In this document: one piece after another, positions 8,209-16,947 of the stretch | How positions within the stretch are numbered: position 1 is the stretch's first letter | How the letters are laid out: each line of letters opens with the position of its first letter | Source of the DNA: Cyclostephanos tholiformis | Lineage: Eukaryota; Bacillariophyta; Thalassiosirophyceae; Thalassiosirales; Thalassiosiraceae | Direction of reading: 5' to 3' | Length of the DNA stretch: 17,790 nucleotides | NCBI GenBank assembly: GCA_036939975.1 | Contig: JALLPB010000314.1 | Span: 1-17,790, forward strand | Translations under genes and position numbers: made by a program | The notes under the pieces: generated by a model | Seen by the model: only the letters and a program-made list of their open reading frames with translations | Databases searched by the model: none | What the model was told of the DNA's origin: nothing

Positions 8209-9480
8209 TTATTCTACCCACGGCTGTACATAAAACTTCGTTCCTAAACGACTTTTCTGACTTTTCTTAATGGCACAGTACACGCCGTCGTCATCGTGCA
8301 TCCTGCAGACTTCCGGTAACTCGATATTCAAGCAGCAATAATCCAAGGCCACGATGCGACAGATCTTTTCCTTCGTATTGTTCGAAACCCTCGACGTATC
8401 GAACCTACGCGATGCCTTCCTCACGGCTTTCAATCCACCCTCGGGTATATCGACGCCCAACTCGTTCGCGATTTGTCGCCACCCCCTCTCTGCCCTCGAT
8501 GCATCGTACAAGGTCGATATGGGCAACGGCAGTCCGTCCCTACCGTCGACGAGGTATGGAACTTGACATCTAAGGTGATTGTCGAACGGATCGATGCCGT
8601 CGTAATCGCTAACGAACCGCTCGAAGCGCTGCGTCAGCGTGAGACCGCCGGGTGTGGCAGGAGGAACATCCTCGCACCACCCGGCCTTTCCCGGACGACA
8701 GAATAGTCGGACGTAGTCCTCGTATGTATATATTCCATCGTACAGGTACGGATATTCATCCAGCCTGTGCCTATTCTCGCGGTAATGCCTCGCGATGCCG
8801 GGCATCCTCTCGGCGTGCTCTCCCGTACCTATCCATGGACCCCATCTCAACATTGCCTCGTCGTAAGAGGAGTAGAATCTATCGAGCGGCTCGCGAACGA
8901 ACGACACCAGCGTGTAATTTTCGCGTCGTACCATGACGTTCAGTCTGTCGATGTCGATCACGACCGCGTCCTTCCCGTGGAAGTATGTCGTCATGACCTC
9001 CCGAGACGAGCTGTCCATACATGTAAATAGCATGTACATATAAACCCGGAAATCAGCCGACCGGCGGACGGCGGCGACGATTTTGAGAAAGGAAAAACAG
9101 ACGAGGTGACGGAATGACGCAAACGAGGCACACCGGTTTAAGAAGTGTCATAAGTAGGCTCCGTCCAGCTATATGTAAGTATATATAAACATCCGATACA
9201 CTCGCCTCGACGCCGATTTGGGAACGTTGCGATAGATCAGCCCGTGATGCTCGGAAATTGACACGAAGGTCTTATTACCCCCATTGTACGCCCCGCCCCT
9301 GACGTGATCGGTGCGTTGTTCGGGACCCACGCGACAGTAACGAAAGGCCTCGTTGACGTCCATTCGTAGGCCACTCCCGGGCCTGTATCTTAGTCGATCG
9401 ACGCCGACCGGGAATGGCACGCGTCCGCGTAGAATCTCCGCGAGGAGAGTGCTTCGTCGCGGTCCCTCCCCCTCCACCCG

Positions 9481-9517
<37 letters not shown>

Positions 9518-9693
9518 GGAGGGGGGGGTGTGACTACGTTCGTTCGTCGGTCGTCGAGGGGAGGGAGGGGGGGGAGGACGGGATCGCGCAAAAGACGGTG
9601 TACTTCGACTACGTTCGTGAAGAGCGCGAGAATCGACGTGGACGCGATGAAGAAACAGCATACTGCGACGAGGGTGGAACGCCTGAAATTCAT
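8209..9693 (-). CDS. Golgi type II sulfotransferase (Sulfotransfer_2-like), 2 exons
   Basis: Exons are 9693-9206 and 9010-8209, giving 429 residues. Residues 8-26 form a signal-anchor (LVAVCCFFIASTSILALF), followed by a Pro-rich stem with twelve consecutive Asp (60-71). The PAPS 5'-phosphosulfate loop is IYRNVPKSAS at the end of exon 1, completed by SSSREVM from exon 2. The 3'-phosphate motif is VSFVREPLDRFYSSY (198-212), with Arg202 and Ser210 as expected contacts. The enzyme class transfers sulfate from PAPS to carbohydrate, or sometimes protein, in the Golgi lumen. The substrate is unknown; sulfated wall or extracellular polysaccharide is a guess. The best join uses a GC donor (AG|GCGAGT at 9205) and a GGACAG acceptor ending at 9011. 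A GT donor five bases further in keeps frame but inserts RRV into the loop. Confidence 0.85.
9481..9516 (+). repeat. (GTC)12 microsatellite coding poly-Asp
   Basis: Twelve perfect GTC triplets on the + strand read as GAC on the coding strand and encode Asp60-71 in the stem of the sulfotransferase. Perfect purity suggests recent expansion. Confidence 0.95.
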
Positions 9694-10319
9694 GATATGT
9701 GGACGATGACAACGACGGACAAGAAGTCATAGCAGGTACAATAATTAGAGAGACTGCTTAAAAGTACTTTTAAGTACATACTTACCTACTTAATATAAGT
9801 CCGTACAAATGTAAAGTGCTCGTATTTTTACTGTTCTGCTAAGTCGTATATCGCTCAAGTATCGCTTGAATTGGTTTCAGACTTCTATCCGAGATGGGTC
9901 CTTCGAAGAATAAGTAGGTACCATATGAACACTCCGATCTTCTCCGACCCATGCAAATTTTTGGCCTCGACCAATTTTTCATTGATTTTTGGTGTACCGT
10001 ACCATCCCTCCTATCGTACCAAAAATCTACCAAAATATTATTGGCTGGATTAGTTGAACCACGGCACATGATTGCCCAATGTTTGTCGAGTGATAGCCTG
10101 GGGTGGGCAAATCTCCGTTCTGGTATTCAGGACTTGTGAAATTTCAAGATGCCGAAAATGGGAATGACGCAAGACAACTCCGATCTGTATCATCGCCTTT
10201 TCATTCATAATCCACTAACACACTCACAACAGCGACGCTCATAAATTCATCGTCATAGACGAGGGACCGATCGATCTCCATACTTTCAACCTCGAAACAC
10301 ATCCATCGAATTGCAGACC
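9694..10319. other. Divergent intergenic region (626 bp)
   Basis: This carries the promoters of the sulfotransferase (-) and the cingulin-like gene (+). It contains an 18-bp perfect palindrome at 9757-9774, followed by several copies of AAGTAC/TAAGTA up to about 9800, and GTAGGTACC at 9914-9922. Short frames on both strands at 9839-10139 show no domain character. Confidence 0.5.
9757..9774. promoter_or_regulatory. 18-bp perfect palindrome upstream of sulfotransferase
   Basis: CTTAAAAGTACTTTTAAG reads the same on both strands and ends 64 bp upstream of the sulfotransferase start codon. It could bind a dimeric factor or be part of the 5' UTR. Function unproved. Confidence 0.3.
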
Positions 10320-12440
10320 ATGTTCGTTGACTTACGTGACCCGAAGGTAATCAAACTTTTCGTGGCGGTGACTACTTCCGTACTTGCCGCGTCGATTGGT
10401 TTTGTCGCACTCGCAAGCGGTGGTCGCGATATTTCATCGCCCTCTGCTAATGCCATCCGGGAAGGACCGAACGGAAGCAGAATGTTGATTCAGGGCTGGG
10501 ATAGCAACGGCTGGGAGAGCAACAATGGCTGGTCGAGTGTCGAAGTGTCATCGAAGACGAGTAAGTGCGTCAAATCCGGACGAGGAGGCGGTGAGAGTGG
10601 TGGTAAGGCTGGTAAACAACGTCGACGCTTAGGAGACAGCTGGGGACGTGTCTGGACCCCGCCTGCATTGGATGATAAGTCTAACTGGCAGCCATCATGG
10701 AGCGCCAATACAGATGGTAGCTGGTCGGATATTGACGACTGCGATGAGTACGCCGACGATAGCGAACCTGATGTGTTGGTATTCATCAAGAGTGGTAAGG
10801 CGGTGAAATCGAAGTCGAGTAAATCCAAGCTTGGCAAGTCTAAATCTTCCAAGACTTCTCTAACGGCCACTTCTAACATGAACGATTGGTCGTCAGATTG
10901 GGACCCTCCAAGCAAAACGACAGATCGCGTCTGGTCATCTCCCTGGACACCTCCTAGCGAACCATTGTGGGGATCGAGTGGTAAGTGGACAGCGAGCCCT
11001 GTACCGACCAAAGTCTGGTCATCTCCCTGGACACCTCCTAGCGAGCCATTGTGGGGATCAAGTGAGTGGACAGCGAGCCCAGTACCGCCCAAAGAAATCG
11101 TTCCCACTCCTCCCGATCAGAGAGAAGTTCTAACACAAAATGTAAGTTGATATGTGATCTTGAACTAATTCATTATTCAAACCCCCAGCTCGCCACTAAA
11201 ACTTGTTTTCTTATCCAAGCCCACCGAAATCACCACATATTCTCCAACTCCTTCGCCATCTGAGGAACCCACCATGAAGCCCACAGATGTACCATCTCTT
11301 AAACCAACAGAGATAGAGGTGCTAACGGTGAAACCCAGCCCTGTCCCCACATACGTGCCAACTCCTTCGCCATCTGAGGAACCCACCATGAAGCCCACTG
11401 ATGAACCTTCTCCTAAACCAACGGTGAAACCCAGCCCTGTCCCCACATACGTGCCAACTCCTTCGCCTTCTGAGGAACCCACCATGAAGCCCACTGATGA
11501 ACCATCTCTTAAACCAACAGAGGTAGAGGTGCTGACGCCGAAATCCAGCCCTGTCCCCACATATGTGCCAACACCTTCGCCATCTGAGGAACCCACCATG
11601 AAGCCCACGGATGAACCTTCACAACCAACAGAAGTAGAGGTGCTGACAGTGAAACCCAGCCCTACCCTCACAGAAGTGGTAACTCCTGACCCCACTCCCT
11701 GCGAGGGACGCAAATGGTACATAATAATTTTCAACGATATGAAGCAGTGCACCAATGGATATGATCATCCTGAAATGCCCAATAATGTGGATGATACAAC
11801 ACACTTTGACACCCTTCTTGAATGCTGTGAATATGCGGGATTTGATGACGGAGAGTGTATGTACTGGGACGTGTGCAATGAAACGCCCAAGCCTTCTACA
11901 TTCTCACCGACACCGGTTCCAGAGCAAACTACTAAAGAGCCAACATCTAAAGAAGCAAACAGTTCCGAGCAACCAACTGCTGAGCCTGTCGTGCCAACCC
12001 CTATAACTCCCCTGCCATCACCAGAGCCATCCTCGACCACTGAATCTGTTACACCATCTCCAACACTCATGCCATCATGCGGTACTTCGCCGACCTGTCC
12101 CACCCCAAAGCCGACGGTCTGTGAAGAGCAGCTATGGTATTTCGATGGCGAAAAGTGCACGCGAGGGCCTGACATGAAACCAGATAACGACGAATCGATT
12201 TTGTACGCCACGCCGGAGGAGTGCTGCCAAGCTTCGTTAGACGGTATTGATTGTCCCGTTCATGATGGATGCGAGCTGTCTCCCGCGCCTTCACCCTCCA
12301 CAAATGAAGTTACAACACCAAATCCATCCATGACAACCGAATCTGTGATCACATACTCACCCACATTTGGAAGCACCCCAACCGTTTCGAAGGAGACTAC
12401 TGGTCCACCAACAGTGTCCAGGATTCCGCGTACTGTGTGA
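10320..12440 (+). CDS. Secreted W/K-rich cingulin-like protein fused to Pro-Thr repeats and two Cys modules
   Basis: Exons are 10320-11141 and 11220-12440; the 78-bp intron has donor GTAAGT and acceptor TTTTCTTATCCAAG, phase 0. The product has 680 residues. Residues 1-36 hold a hydrophobic signal sequence (LFVAVTTSVLAASIGFVALA). RML at 54-56 and RRL at 102-104 fit the RXL processing motif of diatom silaffins and cingulins. The first half is Trp-rich (GWDSNGWESNNGW, and two 28-residue VWSSPWTPPSEPLWGSS repeats at 204-258) and has a Lys block at 160-179 made of four KxxKS/T pentads (KAVKS, KSSKS, KLGKS, KSSKT). The second half is Pro/Thr/Ser repeats, then six-Cys modules at 11700-11876 and 12120-12272. 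W-type cingulins pair Trp-rich and KxxK-rich regions in girdle-band biosilica; wall or silica association is inferred. No exact family match is known to me for the whole architecture. Confidence 0.75.
10929..11093 (+). repeat. 84-bp tandem repeat coding Trp-rich units
   Basis: Copies start at 10929 and 11013. Each encodes VWSSPWTPPSEPLWGSS then KWTASPVP or EWTASPVP. The second copy is one codon shorter. Near-identity at DNA level indicates recent duplication within exon 1. Confidence 0.9.
11244..11661 (+). repeat. Pro-Thr coding minisatellite, periods 114/96/114 bp
   Basis: Four copies with the core PTPSPSEEPTMKPTD start at 11244, 11358, 11454 and 11568; a degraded fifth follows near 11661. 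The 96-bp unit lacks six codons of the 38-codon unit. Such repeats give extended, potentially O-glycosylated Pro/Thr rods. Confidence 0.9.
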
Positions 12441-12690
12441 TTTATAGTCATGAGACTTGCCTAAGTCCATCAATATATGACTTGAGTGAATATTTGTTTG
12501 GGTATTGAGTTGAAAGAGATCTGTGTTGCCAATTATTATAAATAATATTGGGATATTTGCTGTAAAATTATTTAAAAGGGCAATAATATTTGGCACCAGC
12601 TATTTTTATTAAAACGAAAATTATAACATTAAAGTTAGGGTCATAGTGATCAACAAAGATTGGAACTGATAAGGGTTCGGTGTGATGTCT
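12441..12690. other. 3' flank of the cingulin-like gene
   Basis: AT-rich, without a coding frame I can support. TGCCAATTATTAT (from about 12527) and its near-complement ATAATATTTGGCA (to about 12597) could pair as a 3' UTR hairpin, with a loop of about 45 bases. Confidence 0.4.
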
Positions 12691-12691
12691 A

Positions 12692-12817
12692 CTAGTTGTG
12701 CAGGGAGGTGATCCAGAATTTCAGACTGGCGTAGCAGCATATGTGTGAGGCAAACAATTTGGATATGCAGAGGCCAAGGTCTTGGAGTGTGGTTATTGAT
12801 GGAGTAGGTGAGGGGTA
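12692..12817 (-). pseudogene. Distal fragment of the retroelement second ORF
   Basis: A 41-codon frame containing SPTPSITTLQDLGLCISKLF ends at TAG (12694-12692). A segment of the form 'PTPSxTTLQxLGLxIxK' is, as I recall, conserved in the downstream ORF of this diatom element family. The frame is not open further upstream. Weak evidence alone; its strand and place after the other fragments support it. Confidence 0.35.
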
Positions 12818-13140
12818 CCAATGGCGGTAGAAGCAGTGGGGTCAATGAATCGACAAGTTGTGGTCTGCATCTGGTAGCATCCCGGTGGCTACTGGGTTTG
12901 GGGGATGTGGTAATGTGGTGGTACATTTTGCTTAGATTCAGTCTTGACTGTGGGAATGTGAGGGTGGGTCTGTAACAGCTTATATTGAGACTGCCTCTGT
13001 ATATTCAAGGGTTAAACTTGCTATGCAATTTTGAATTTATGGGTTATTTGGTCATTTAGTGAAGCTTTTTGAAGTGAAAATTTGATATGACATAGTTAGG
13101 CCAGCCCATAAATAATTTGAATTTACCATTACTGCCTCTC

Positions 13141-13370
13141 CATATTCGATATTAGATAGCAATCAGCCTGTAATATCAAATATGGCAATAAATTTGCAAT
13201 ATATTGCTGATATATCGCTATATTCAATGACTTAAATCAACCATAATATCGAATATGGCAATATAAGAAGATGTATATTGCTGGCATATCGCCATATTTG
13301 AAATCAAAAACTTAAAAATAACTAATAATATCAAATATGGCAATATATCAGTGATATACTAGGTATTCAA
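13141..13370. repeat. AT-rich tandem palindromic repeats
   Basis: TAATATC-R-AATATGGCAAT occurs at 13171, 13244 and 13326 (spacing 73 and 82 bp). Its complement also occurs: CATATTCGATATTA at 13141-13154 is the exact reverse complement of the start of the 13244 copy, and ATATCGCCATATTTGA lies at about 13286-13301. Each unit can therefore fold on itself. The block adjoins the end of one retroelement fragment (13367) and separates it from the next. Confidence 0.8.
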
Positions 13371-13790
13371 ACGGAAACTGACATGTCACCAATCACAGCA
13401 TCACCAGGAATTTGCAACCTGGTCTCAGGATCATGTTGAGCAACGGCATTGACCAATAAATTTGTTAGAACATCTGGGGAGGCTGTCAAGATCAAATGAA
13501 GGACAGGGCAGTGGGTATCTGATAGCTATATCAGCACCAATAGTGGTGTAGGGACATACATGTGTAACTTGGGGAGGGAGGGATGGGTCTGGATTGAAAG
13601 TGATAACAAACGGGTGTGCATTGGAGTCAGAGGGTAAGTGTAGCATGGGTTCAACATGAAACTGTGACATGGGGAGTAGGTAGCCTGCTGTGGAAAAGGC
13701 TGGTGTGATGATAGTTGGTTGGCCATTTCTGATGTAATTGTTGTGTTTGGAAGAGTTGGTTGCTACCTTTTGTTGGGTCTGCGGCTGCAT
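13367..13790 (-). pseudogene. Fragment of retroelement second ORF, frameshifted
   Basis: The frame 13790-13431 (119 residues) contains HPFVITFNPDPSLPPQVTHV and CPYTTIGADIA. After about 13500 another frame takes over with TASPDVLTNLLVNAVAQHD and IPGDAVIGDM, ending in TGA at 13369-13367. The second frame reads as a natural continuation, so a one-base shift is inferred. I recall similar segments downstream of the gag-like ORF in diatom elements. No catalytic motif can be assigned. Confidence 0.45.
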
Positions 13791-14230
13791 AGATAGAAGG
13801 GTTTTGTGTGTGTTGTGACGGGGGGGAGACAGAGTTTTCTTTTCATGCAGATATCAAAGATCCAGGGGCAGGGGGGGAGGTGGTTTTTGGGTTTACTATG
13901 GCACCATAGTCCGATGAGTGGGTAGGAGGTTTGTGGGGATAGGATTCTGGGGAGGAGGGGGGGGTGTTCTGGTGTGTGAGAGACAAATCATGGTATTGTG
14001 ACATCCGTTCTCTCCCTTATTCCCTTGTCCAACGTTCGTGTGGTTTTGTGCCTTGTTGTGGGTTGGTGTGGTAGGTTTACCAGGCACGTGCCCGAGTAGT
14101 ATTTTGCTAGTTGACCTGGCTGGTCGTGTTGATAGCAGGTCAATTTGTTTCTCTAGTTTTAGTTTCTTATTGTTGTTCCCAATGTGCTCTGTCCCCCTTT
14201 GCACCCCTGTTGTGGGTCGTGTAGCCAGTG

Positions 14231-16897
14231 TCAGGCTTGGTTGCCTTCTACCTTCTGGCGCTTTCCTGAGAACCCTTCTCCCCCTCCGCCATGAACACGG
14301 GCTTGGACGCCCGGTGTGAGCATTGAGATGACAGCGTCCACGAAATTGTTGGTGATTGCACGTCTGGGGATGTGGCCTTGCTTGAATTGACAGTCATTGA
14401 AAGTGCACCTTCCAAGGATATGCGCCTAGCATACGTACGGGCATCCATTGTCAATGTAGTTGGGCAGCGTGGGGAGGTCTGTGATCGGCTTGTTGCATGC
14501 GTTGAGTTTGTTGACAAGGTGGATGCAGAGTCCATGCTCTGCTACGTAGTCTGCCATCATGGCAATGATCTTTGGGTGCCTGTCGTCTGCCCATGGTTGG
14601 CGGTTTAGTTGTTGGCCCCTTTGTTGCCCCCCTCTTCTGCCGCTGGCATTATGCTCGCCGTTGTCTTGTTTTGTCCCGCCGCCGCCAACTCCGCCCCCTC
14701 CGCCCTCCCCCCTGCTTACCCCACCTCTGCCCCCGCCCCCTCCCCCACCTCCTCCTCCCCCTGCGCCCATGCCTCCGCCGGGTGGTAGGTAGGGGGTAAT
14801 GATCCATTCTGCTGGGTAGTTTGGGCAGTAGATCAGTTGGGCAAACCGTACATTGTCGATGATCTTGTGAATGAGGCTGGTTGGCCACTTGAATCGTTCT
14901 GCTCTGCGGAATTGGGCCTCGACAATGACAGTGATGAAAAATAACCTTCCGTTGGTCAAGATTGCCCATGTGATGCGGCAGCAGATGTCTGCCATAAAGG
15001 AGTCGCAGATGACGTGGACCTCCTGCAAGTCCAGTGTCTCCGCGATCTCTAGCATCCCTTTGTAATAGTTGCATTCCTCACTGAACAGTGTCCAGAGCAG
15101 TACGCAGAATGTGTTAACACTGTAGCGCAGCTCGTGGTACGTGTCGGGCGGTGGTCTTGGTTGAGTTTTCTGCAGCCTCCTCACCTCATTGAACTGCGTG
15201 GTGTGCGCGGTTTCGCATCTGGCATCCTTGTAGTCCCTGATCTTTTCCACTTCCTGTGCCGTCTTTGCCCGGCATATTAGGATGGATATTCCCCATTGAG
15301 CGCTGGAGAACGTAGGGACGGCCTCGCCCGGGTTAAAATTGAGGCTCAAAATGTCCTTGATGGAGTTCTCGGTGAAGAATGGAGCCTTATCGATGTCCAG
15401 CCCCTTTTGTTTGCTCCATTTTTGCATGCCTGTGCGGATGTTGTGGGGTGGGATGCCAGTTCCTTGGTTTGTTGGAAAGCATCCCAAATGGGGGGTATGT
15501 CCACTGGCGAGGTCACCCCACAATACCCTTTCAAAGCAGCGACATTGTTTTCGGAATAGAGGCACCCTCCGACTTTGTGGTCATCCTTTGTGCCGCCCCC
15601 TTGCCTGGCTGCCCCAGCAATTGTCGGGGTGAGGGCTTGTACCCCCGCAAGGAAACTGTGTCCCATATTTTTGGATATCTGTTCAACCAGGTGCAGATTG
15701 CGCGTCCCTTCCCCCCTGCCACGCTGTGCTGTGGTGGCCGCCCTCACCTCCTCCCCCAGCATGAAATTGAGGCACCGCTCACACCAGTCGAGGAATTCCG
15801 GGTCTTGGCACAAGGCCGGCTCCGGTGTCCCGATGTTTAGGAGGCTTGAGTCATTCTTTTCCCGGGCAGTGGCAATACACCATTCAATTATTAACTCCCA
15901 ACGCTCAGGGTCGATTGTCATATCCCTGTCAAGATGGTCTCGGATGTACATATGGAGGTGGTATGGGAGGCAGGTCCCCCCTTGCGCCTGGAGATACTCC
16001 GTGATGAACGTCGGCAGTGTGAGGAGCCATGGGAGCATCTTGTCTGTGAGTGCTTCTTCATTTGCTCCAGTCATCCAAAGATGGTCCCAATTCTCCCACA
16101 CCTCAAAATGGTTTTCAAAGGTGTTTTTCTCATTTAGGAACTTGTTTTTTGTCCACGCCCACGTGTTTTGGGGGTGTAGGACAAAAGGGACGGGGTGTCG
16201 GCCGTTGCCTTGGTCTCCAATGAACCCAATGTATTTGCCCTGGACGTCGGCTGCCGTGCCCAACATTGCGAAAAATTGCCCGATTGAGTGGGCCATGTGC
16301 ACCACTGGGGAGTGTCCCTTCATAAAAGCAAAAGCCCTAAATGTGGTCTGGTTTATTGCTTGATCGCAGAAGGCGTTGCTTTTGGCTTGGTCCCCCTCCA
16401 CACGGCTTTGCCAGTCGAGCTCGCGGCCTATGACATTGTCCCCTTGCCGGTTTTTGATTGACCTTAGGTGCATGGCGATGGCCCCCCCAGGTCCCTGGCA
16501 TGGCCTCTGTGCTGGTTTGTTTTGGGGGCTGCCCCCCATCGAAGGCTGTGCCTTGTTCGTTTTCCCTTCCCACTCCCGTGACGTTGCTTTGGACGTCGGC
16601 ATTTTTGTTTTGGTCGACCTTGTTGGGGATTTCCCCTTGTCCCAGTTGGGGGTTTGGTCCCCCGCGTTGTAATTGCCCTGGGTGTCTCCTCTCTCCCCCT
16701 TGGTATGCACCGGTCCTTGTGGCAAGGAGGTTTGTTGTCCCGGGGGCGGATAGCCCGCTGACGTAACTGTACTCGTTGTTGTTGTGGTCATCAATGTCAT
16801 CCCCCCCGTGGCCCTGCGACACGCGTCTTGTAGGGGTGTTGCTCCTGAACCCTACCCTACCCATGACATGGTCAGCGGCGTTGCCCAGATAATTCAT
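14231..16897 (-). pseudogene. Gag-like ORF of diatom retroelement, broken
   Basis: Start ATG at 16897 (MNYLGNAADHVMG). The frame shifts near the G7 run at 16801-16807 into a frame open to 15346, and again near 15450 into a frame running to a TAG at 14428-14426, after which coding sense continues to TGA at 14233-14231. Features in order: charged low-complexity N-terminus; a helical core (NQTTFRAFAFMKGHSPVVHM, HLHMYIRDHLDRDM, ECNYYKGMLEIAETLDLQEV); a Gly-rich run; a DDRHPKI motif; and a C-terminal C-x7-C-x4-C-x5-H finger-like motif, entered through the TAG just after its first Cys. This layout suits a gag-type nucleocapsid protein. The identity as mobile-element protein is fairly secure, the element class is not. 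Confidence 0.65.
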
Positions 16898-16947
16898 TTG
16901 CCCCTTTGCTCGTTTTTTTTTCTGTTGCAGTCGCTTGGTGCACTGGA

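Noticed and set aside
9198..9200. GT donor (GTATCG, after residue set RRV) for the sulfotransferase intron
   Set aside because: It keeps frame but disrupts the conserved PAPS loop and matches donor consensus poorly; kept only as a possible minor isoform.
9275..9730. 151-codon - strand frame overlapping sulfotransferase exon 1
   Set aside because: It reads the (GTC)n microsatellite as poly-Arg and is Arg/Ser/Pro-rich throughout; the other frame carries the signal-anchor and PAPS loop.
9839..10139. Short ORFs on both strands upstream of the cingulin-like gene
   Set aside because: They overlap each other, lack recognisable motifs and lie where promoters are expected.
11189..11263. Acceptor at 11188 for the cingulin-like gene intron
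   Set aside because: Joined to the donor at 11142 it leads to a stop at 11261-11263 and misses the repeat frame, whereas the acceptor ending at 11219 gives a clean phase-0 join.
11177..12211. Open frames on the - strand opposite the Pro-Thr repeats (Gly/Val/Ser-rich)
   Set aside because: They are mirror images of the tandem repeats in the sense gene; they have no signal sequence or domain and the sense strand explains the repeats, intron and Cys modules.
13141..13370. CRISPR-like array
   Set aside because: The repeats are palindromic, AT-rich, unevenly spaced and lie in eukaryotic nuclear sequence next to a retroelement.
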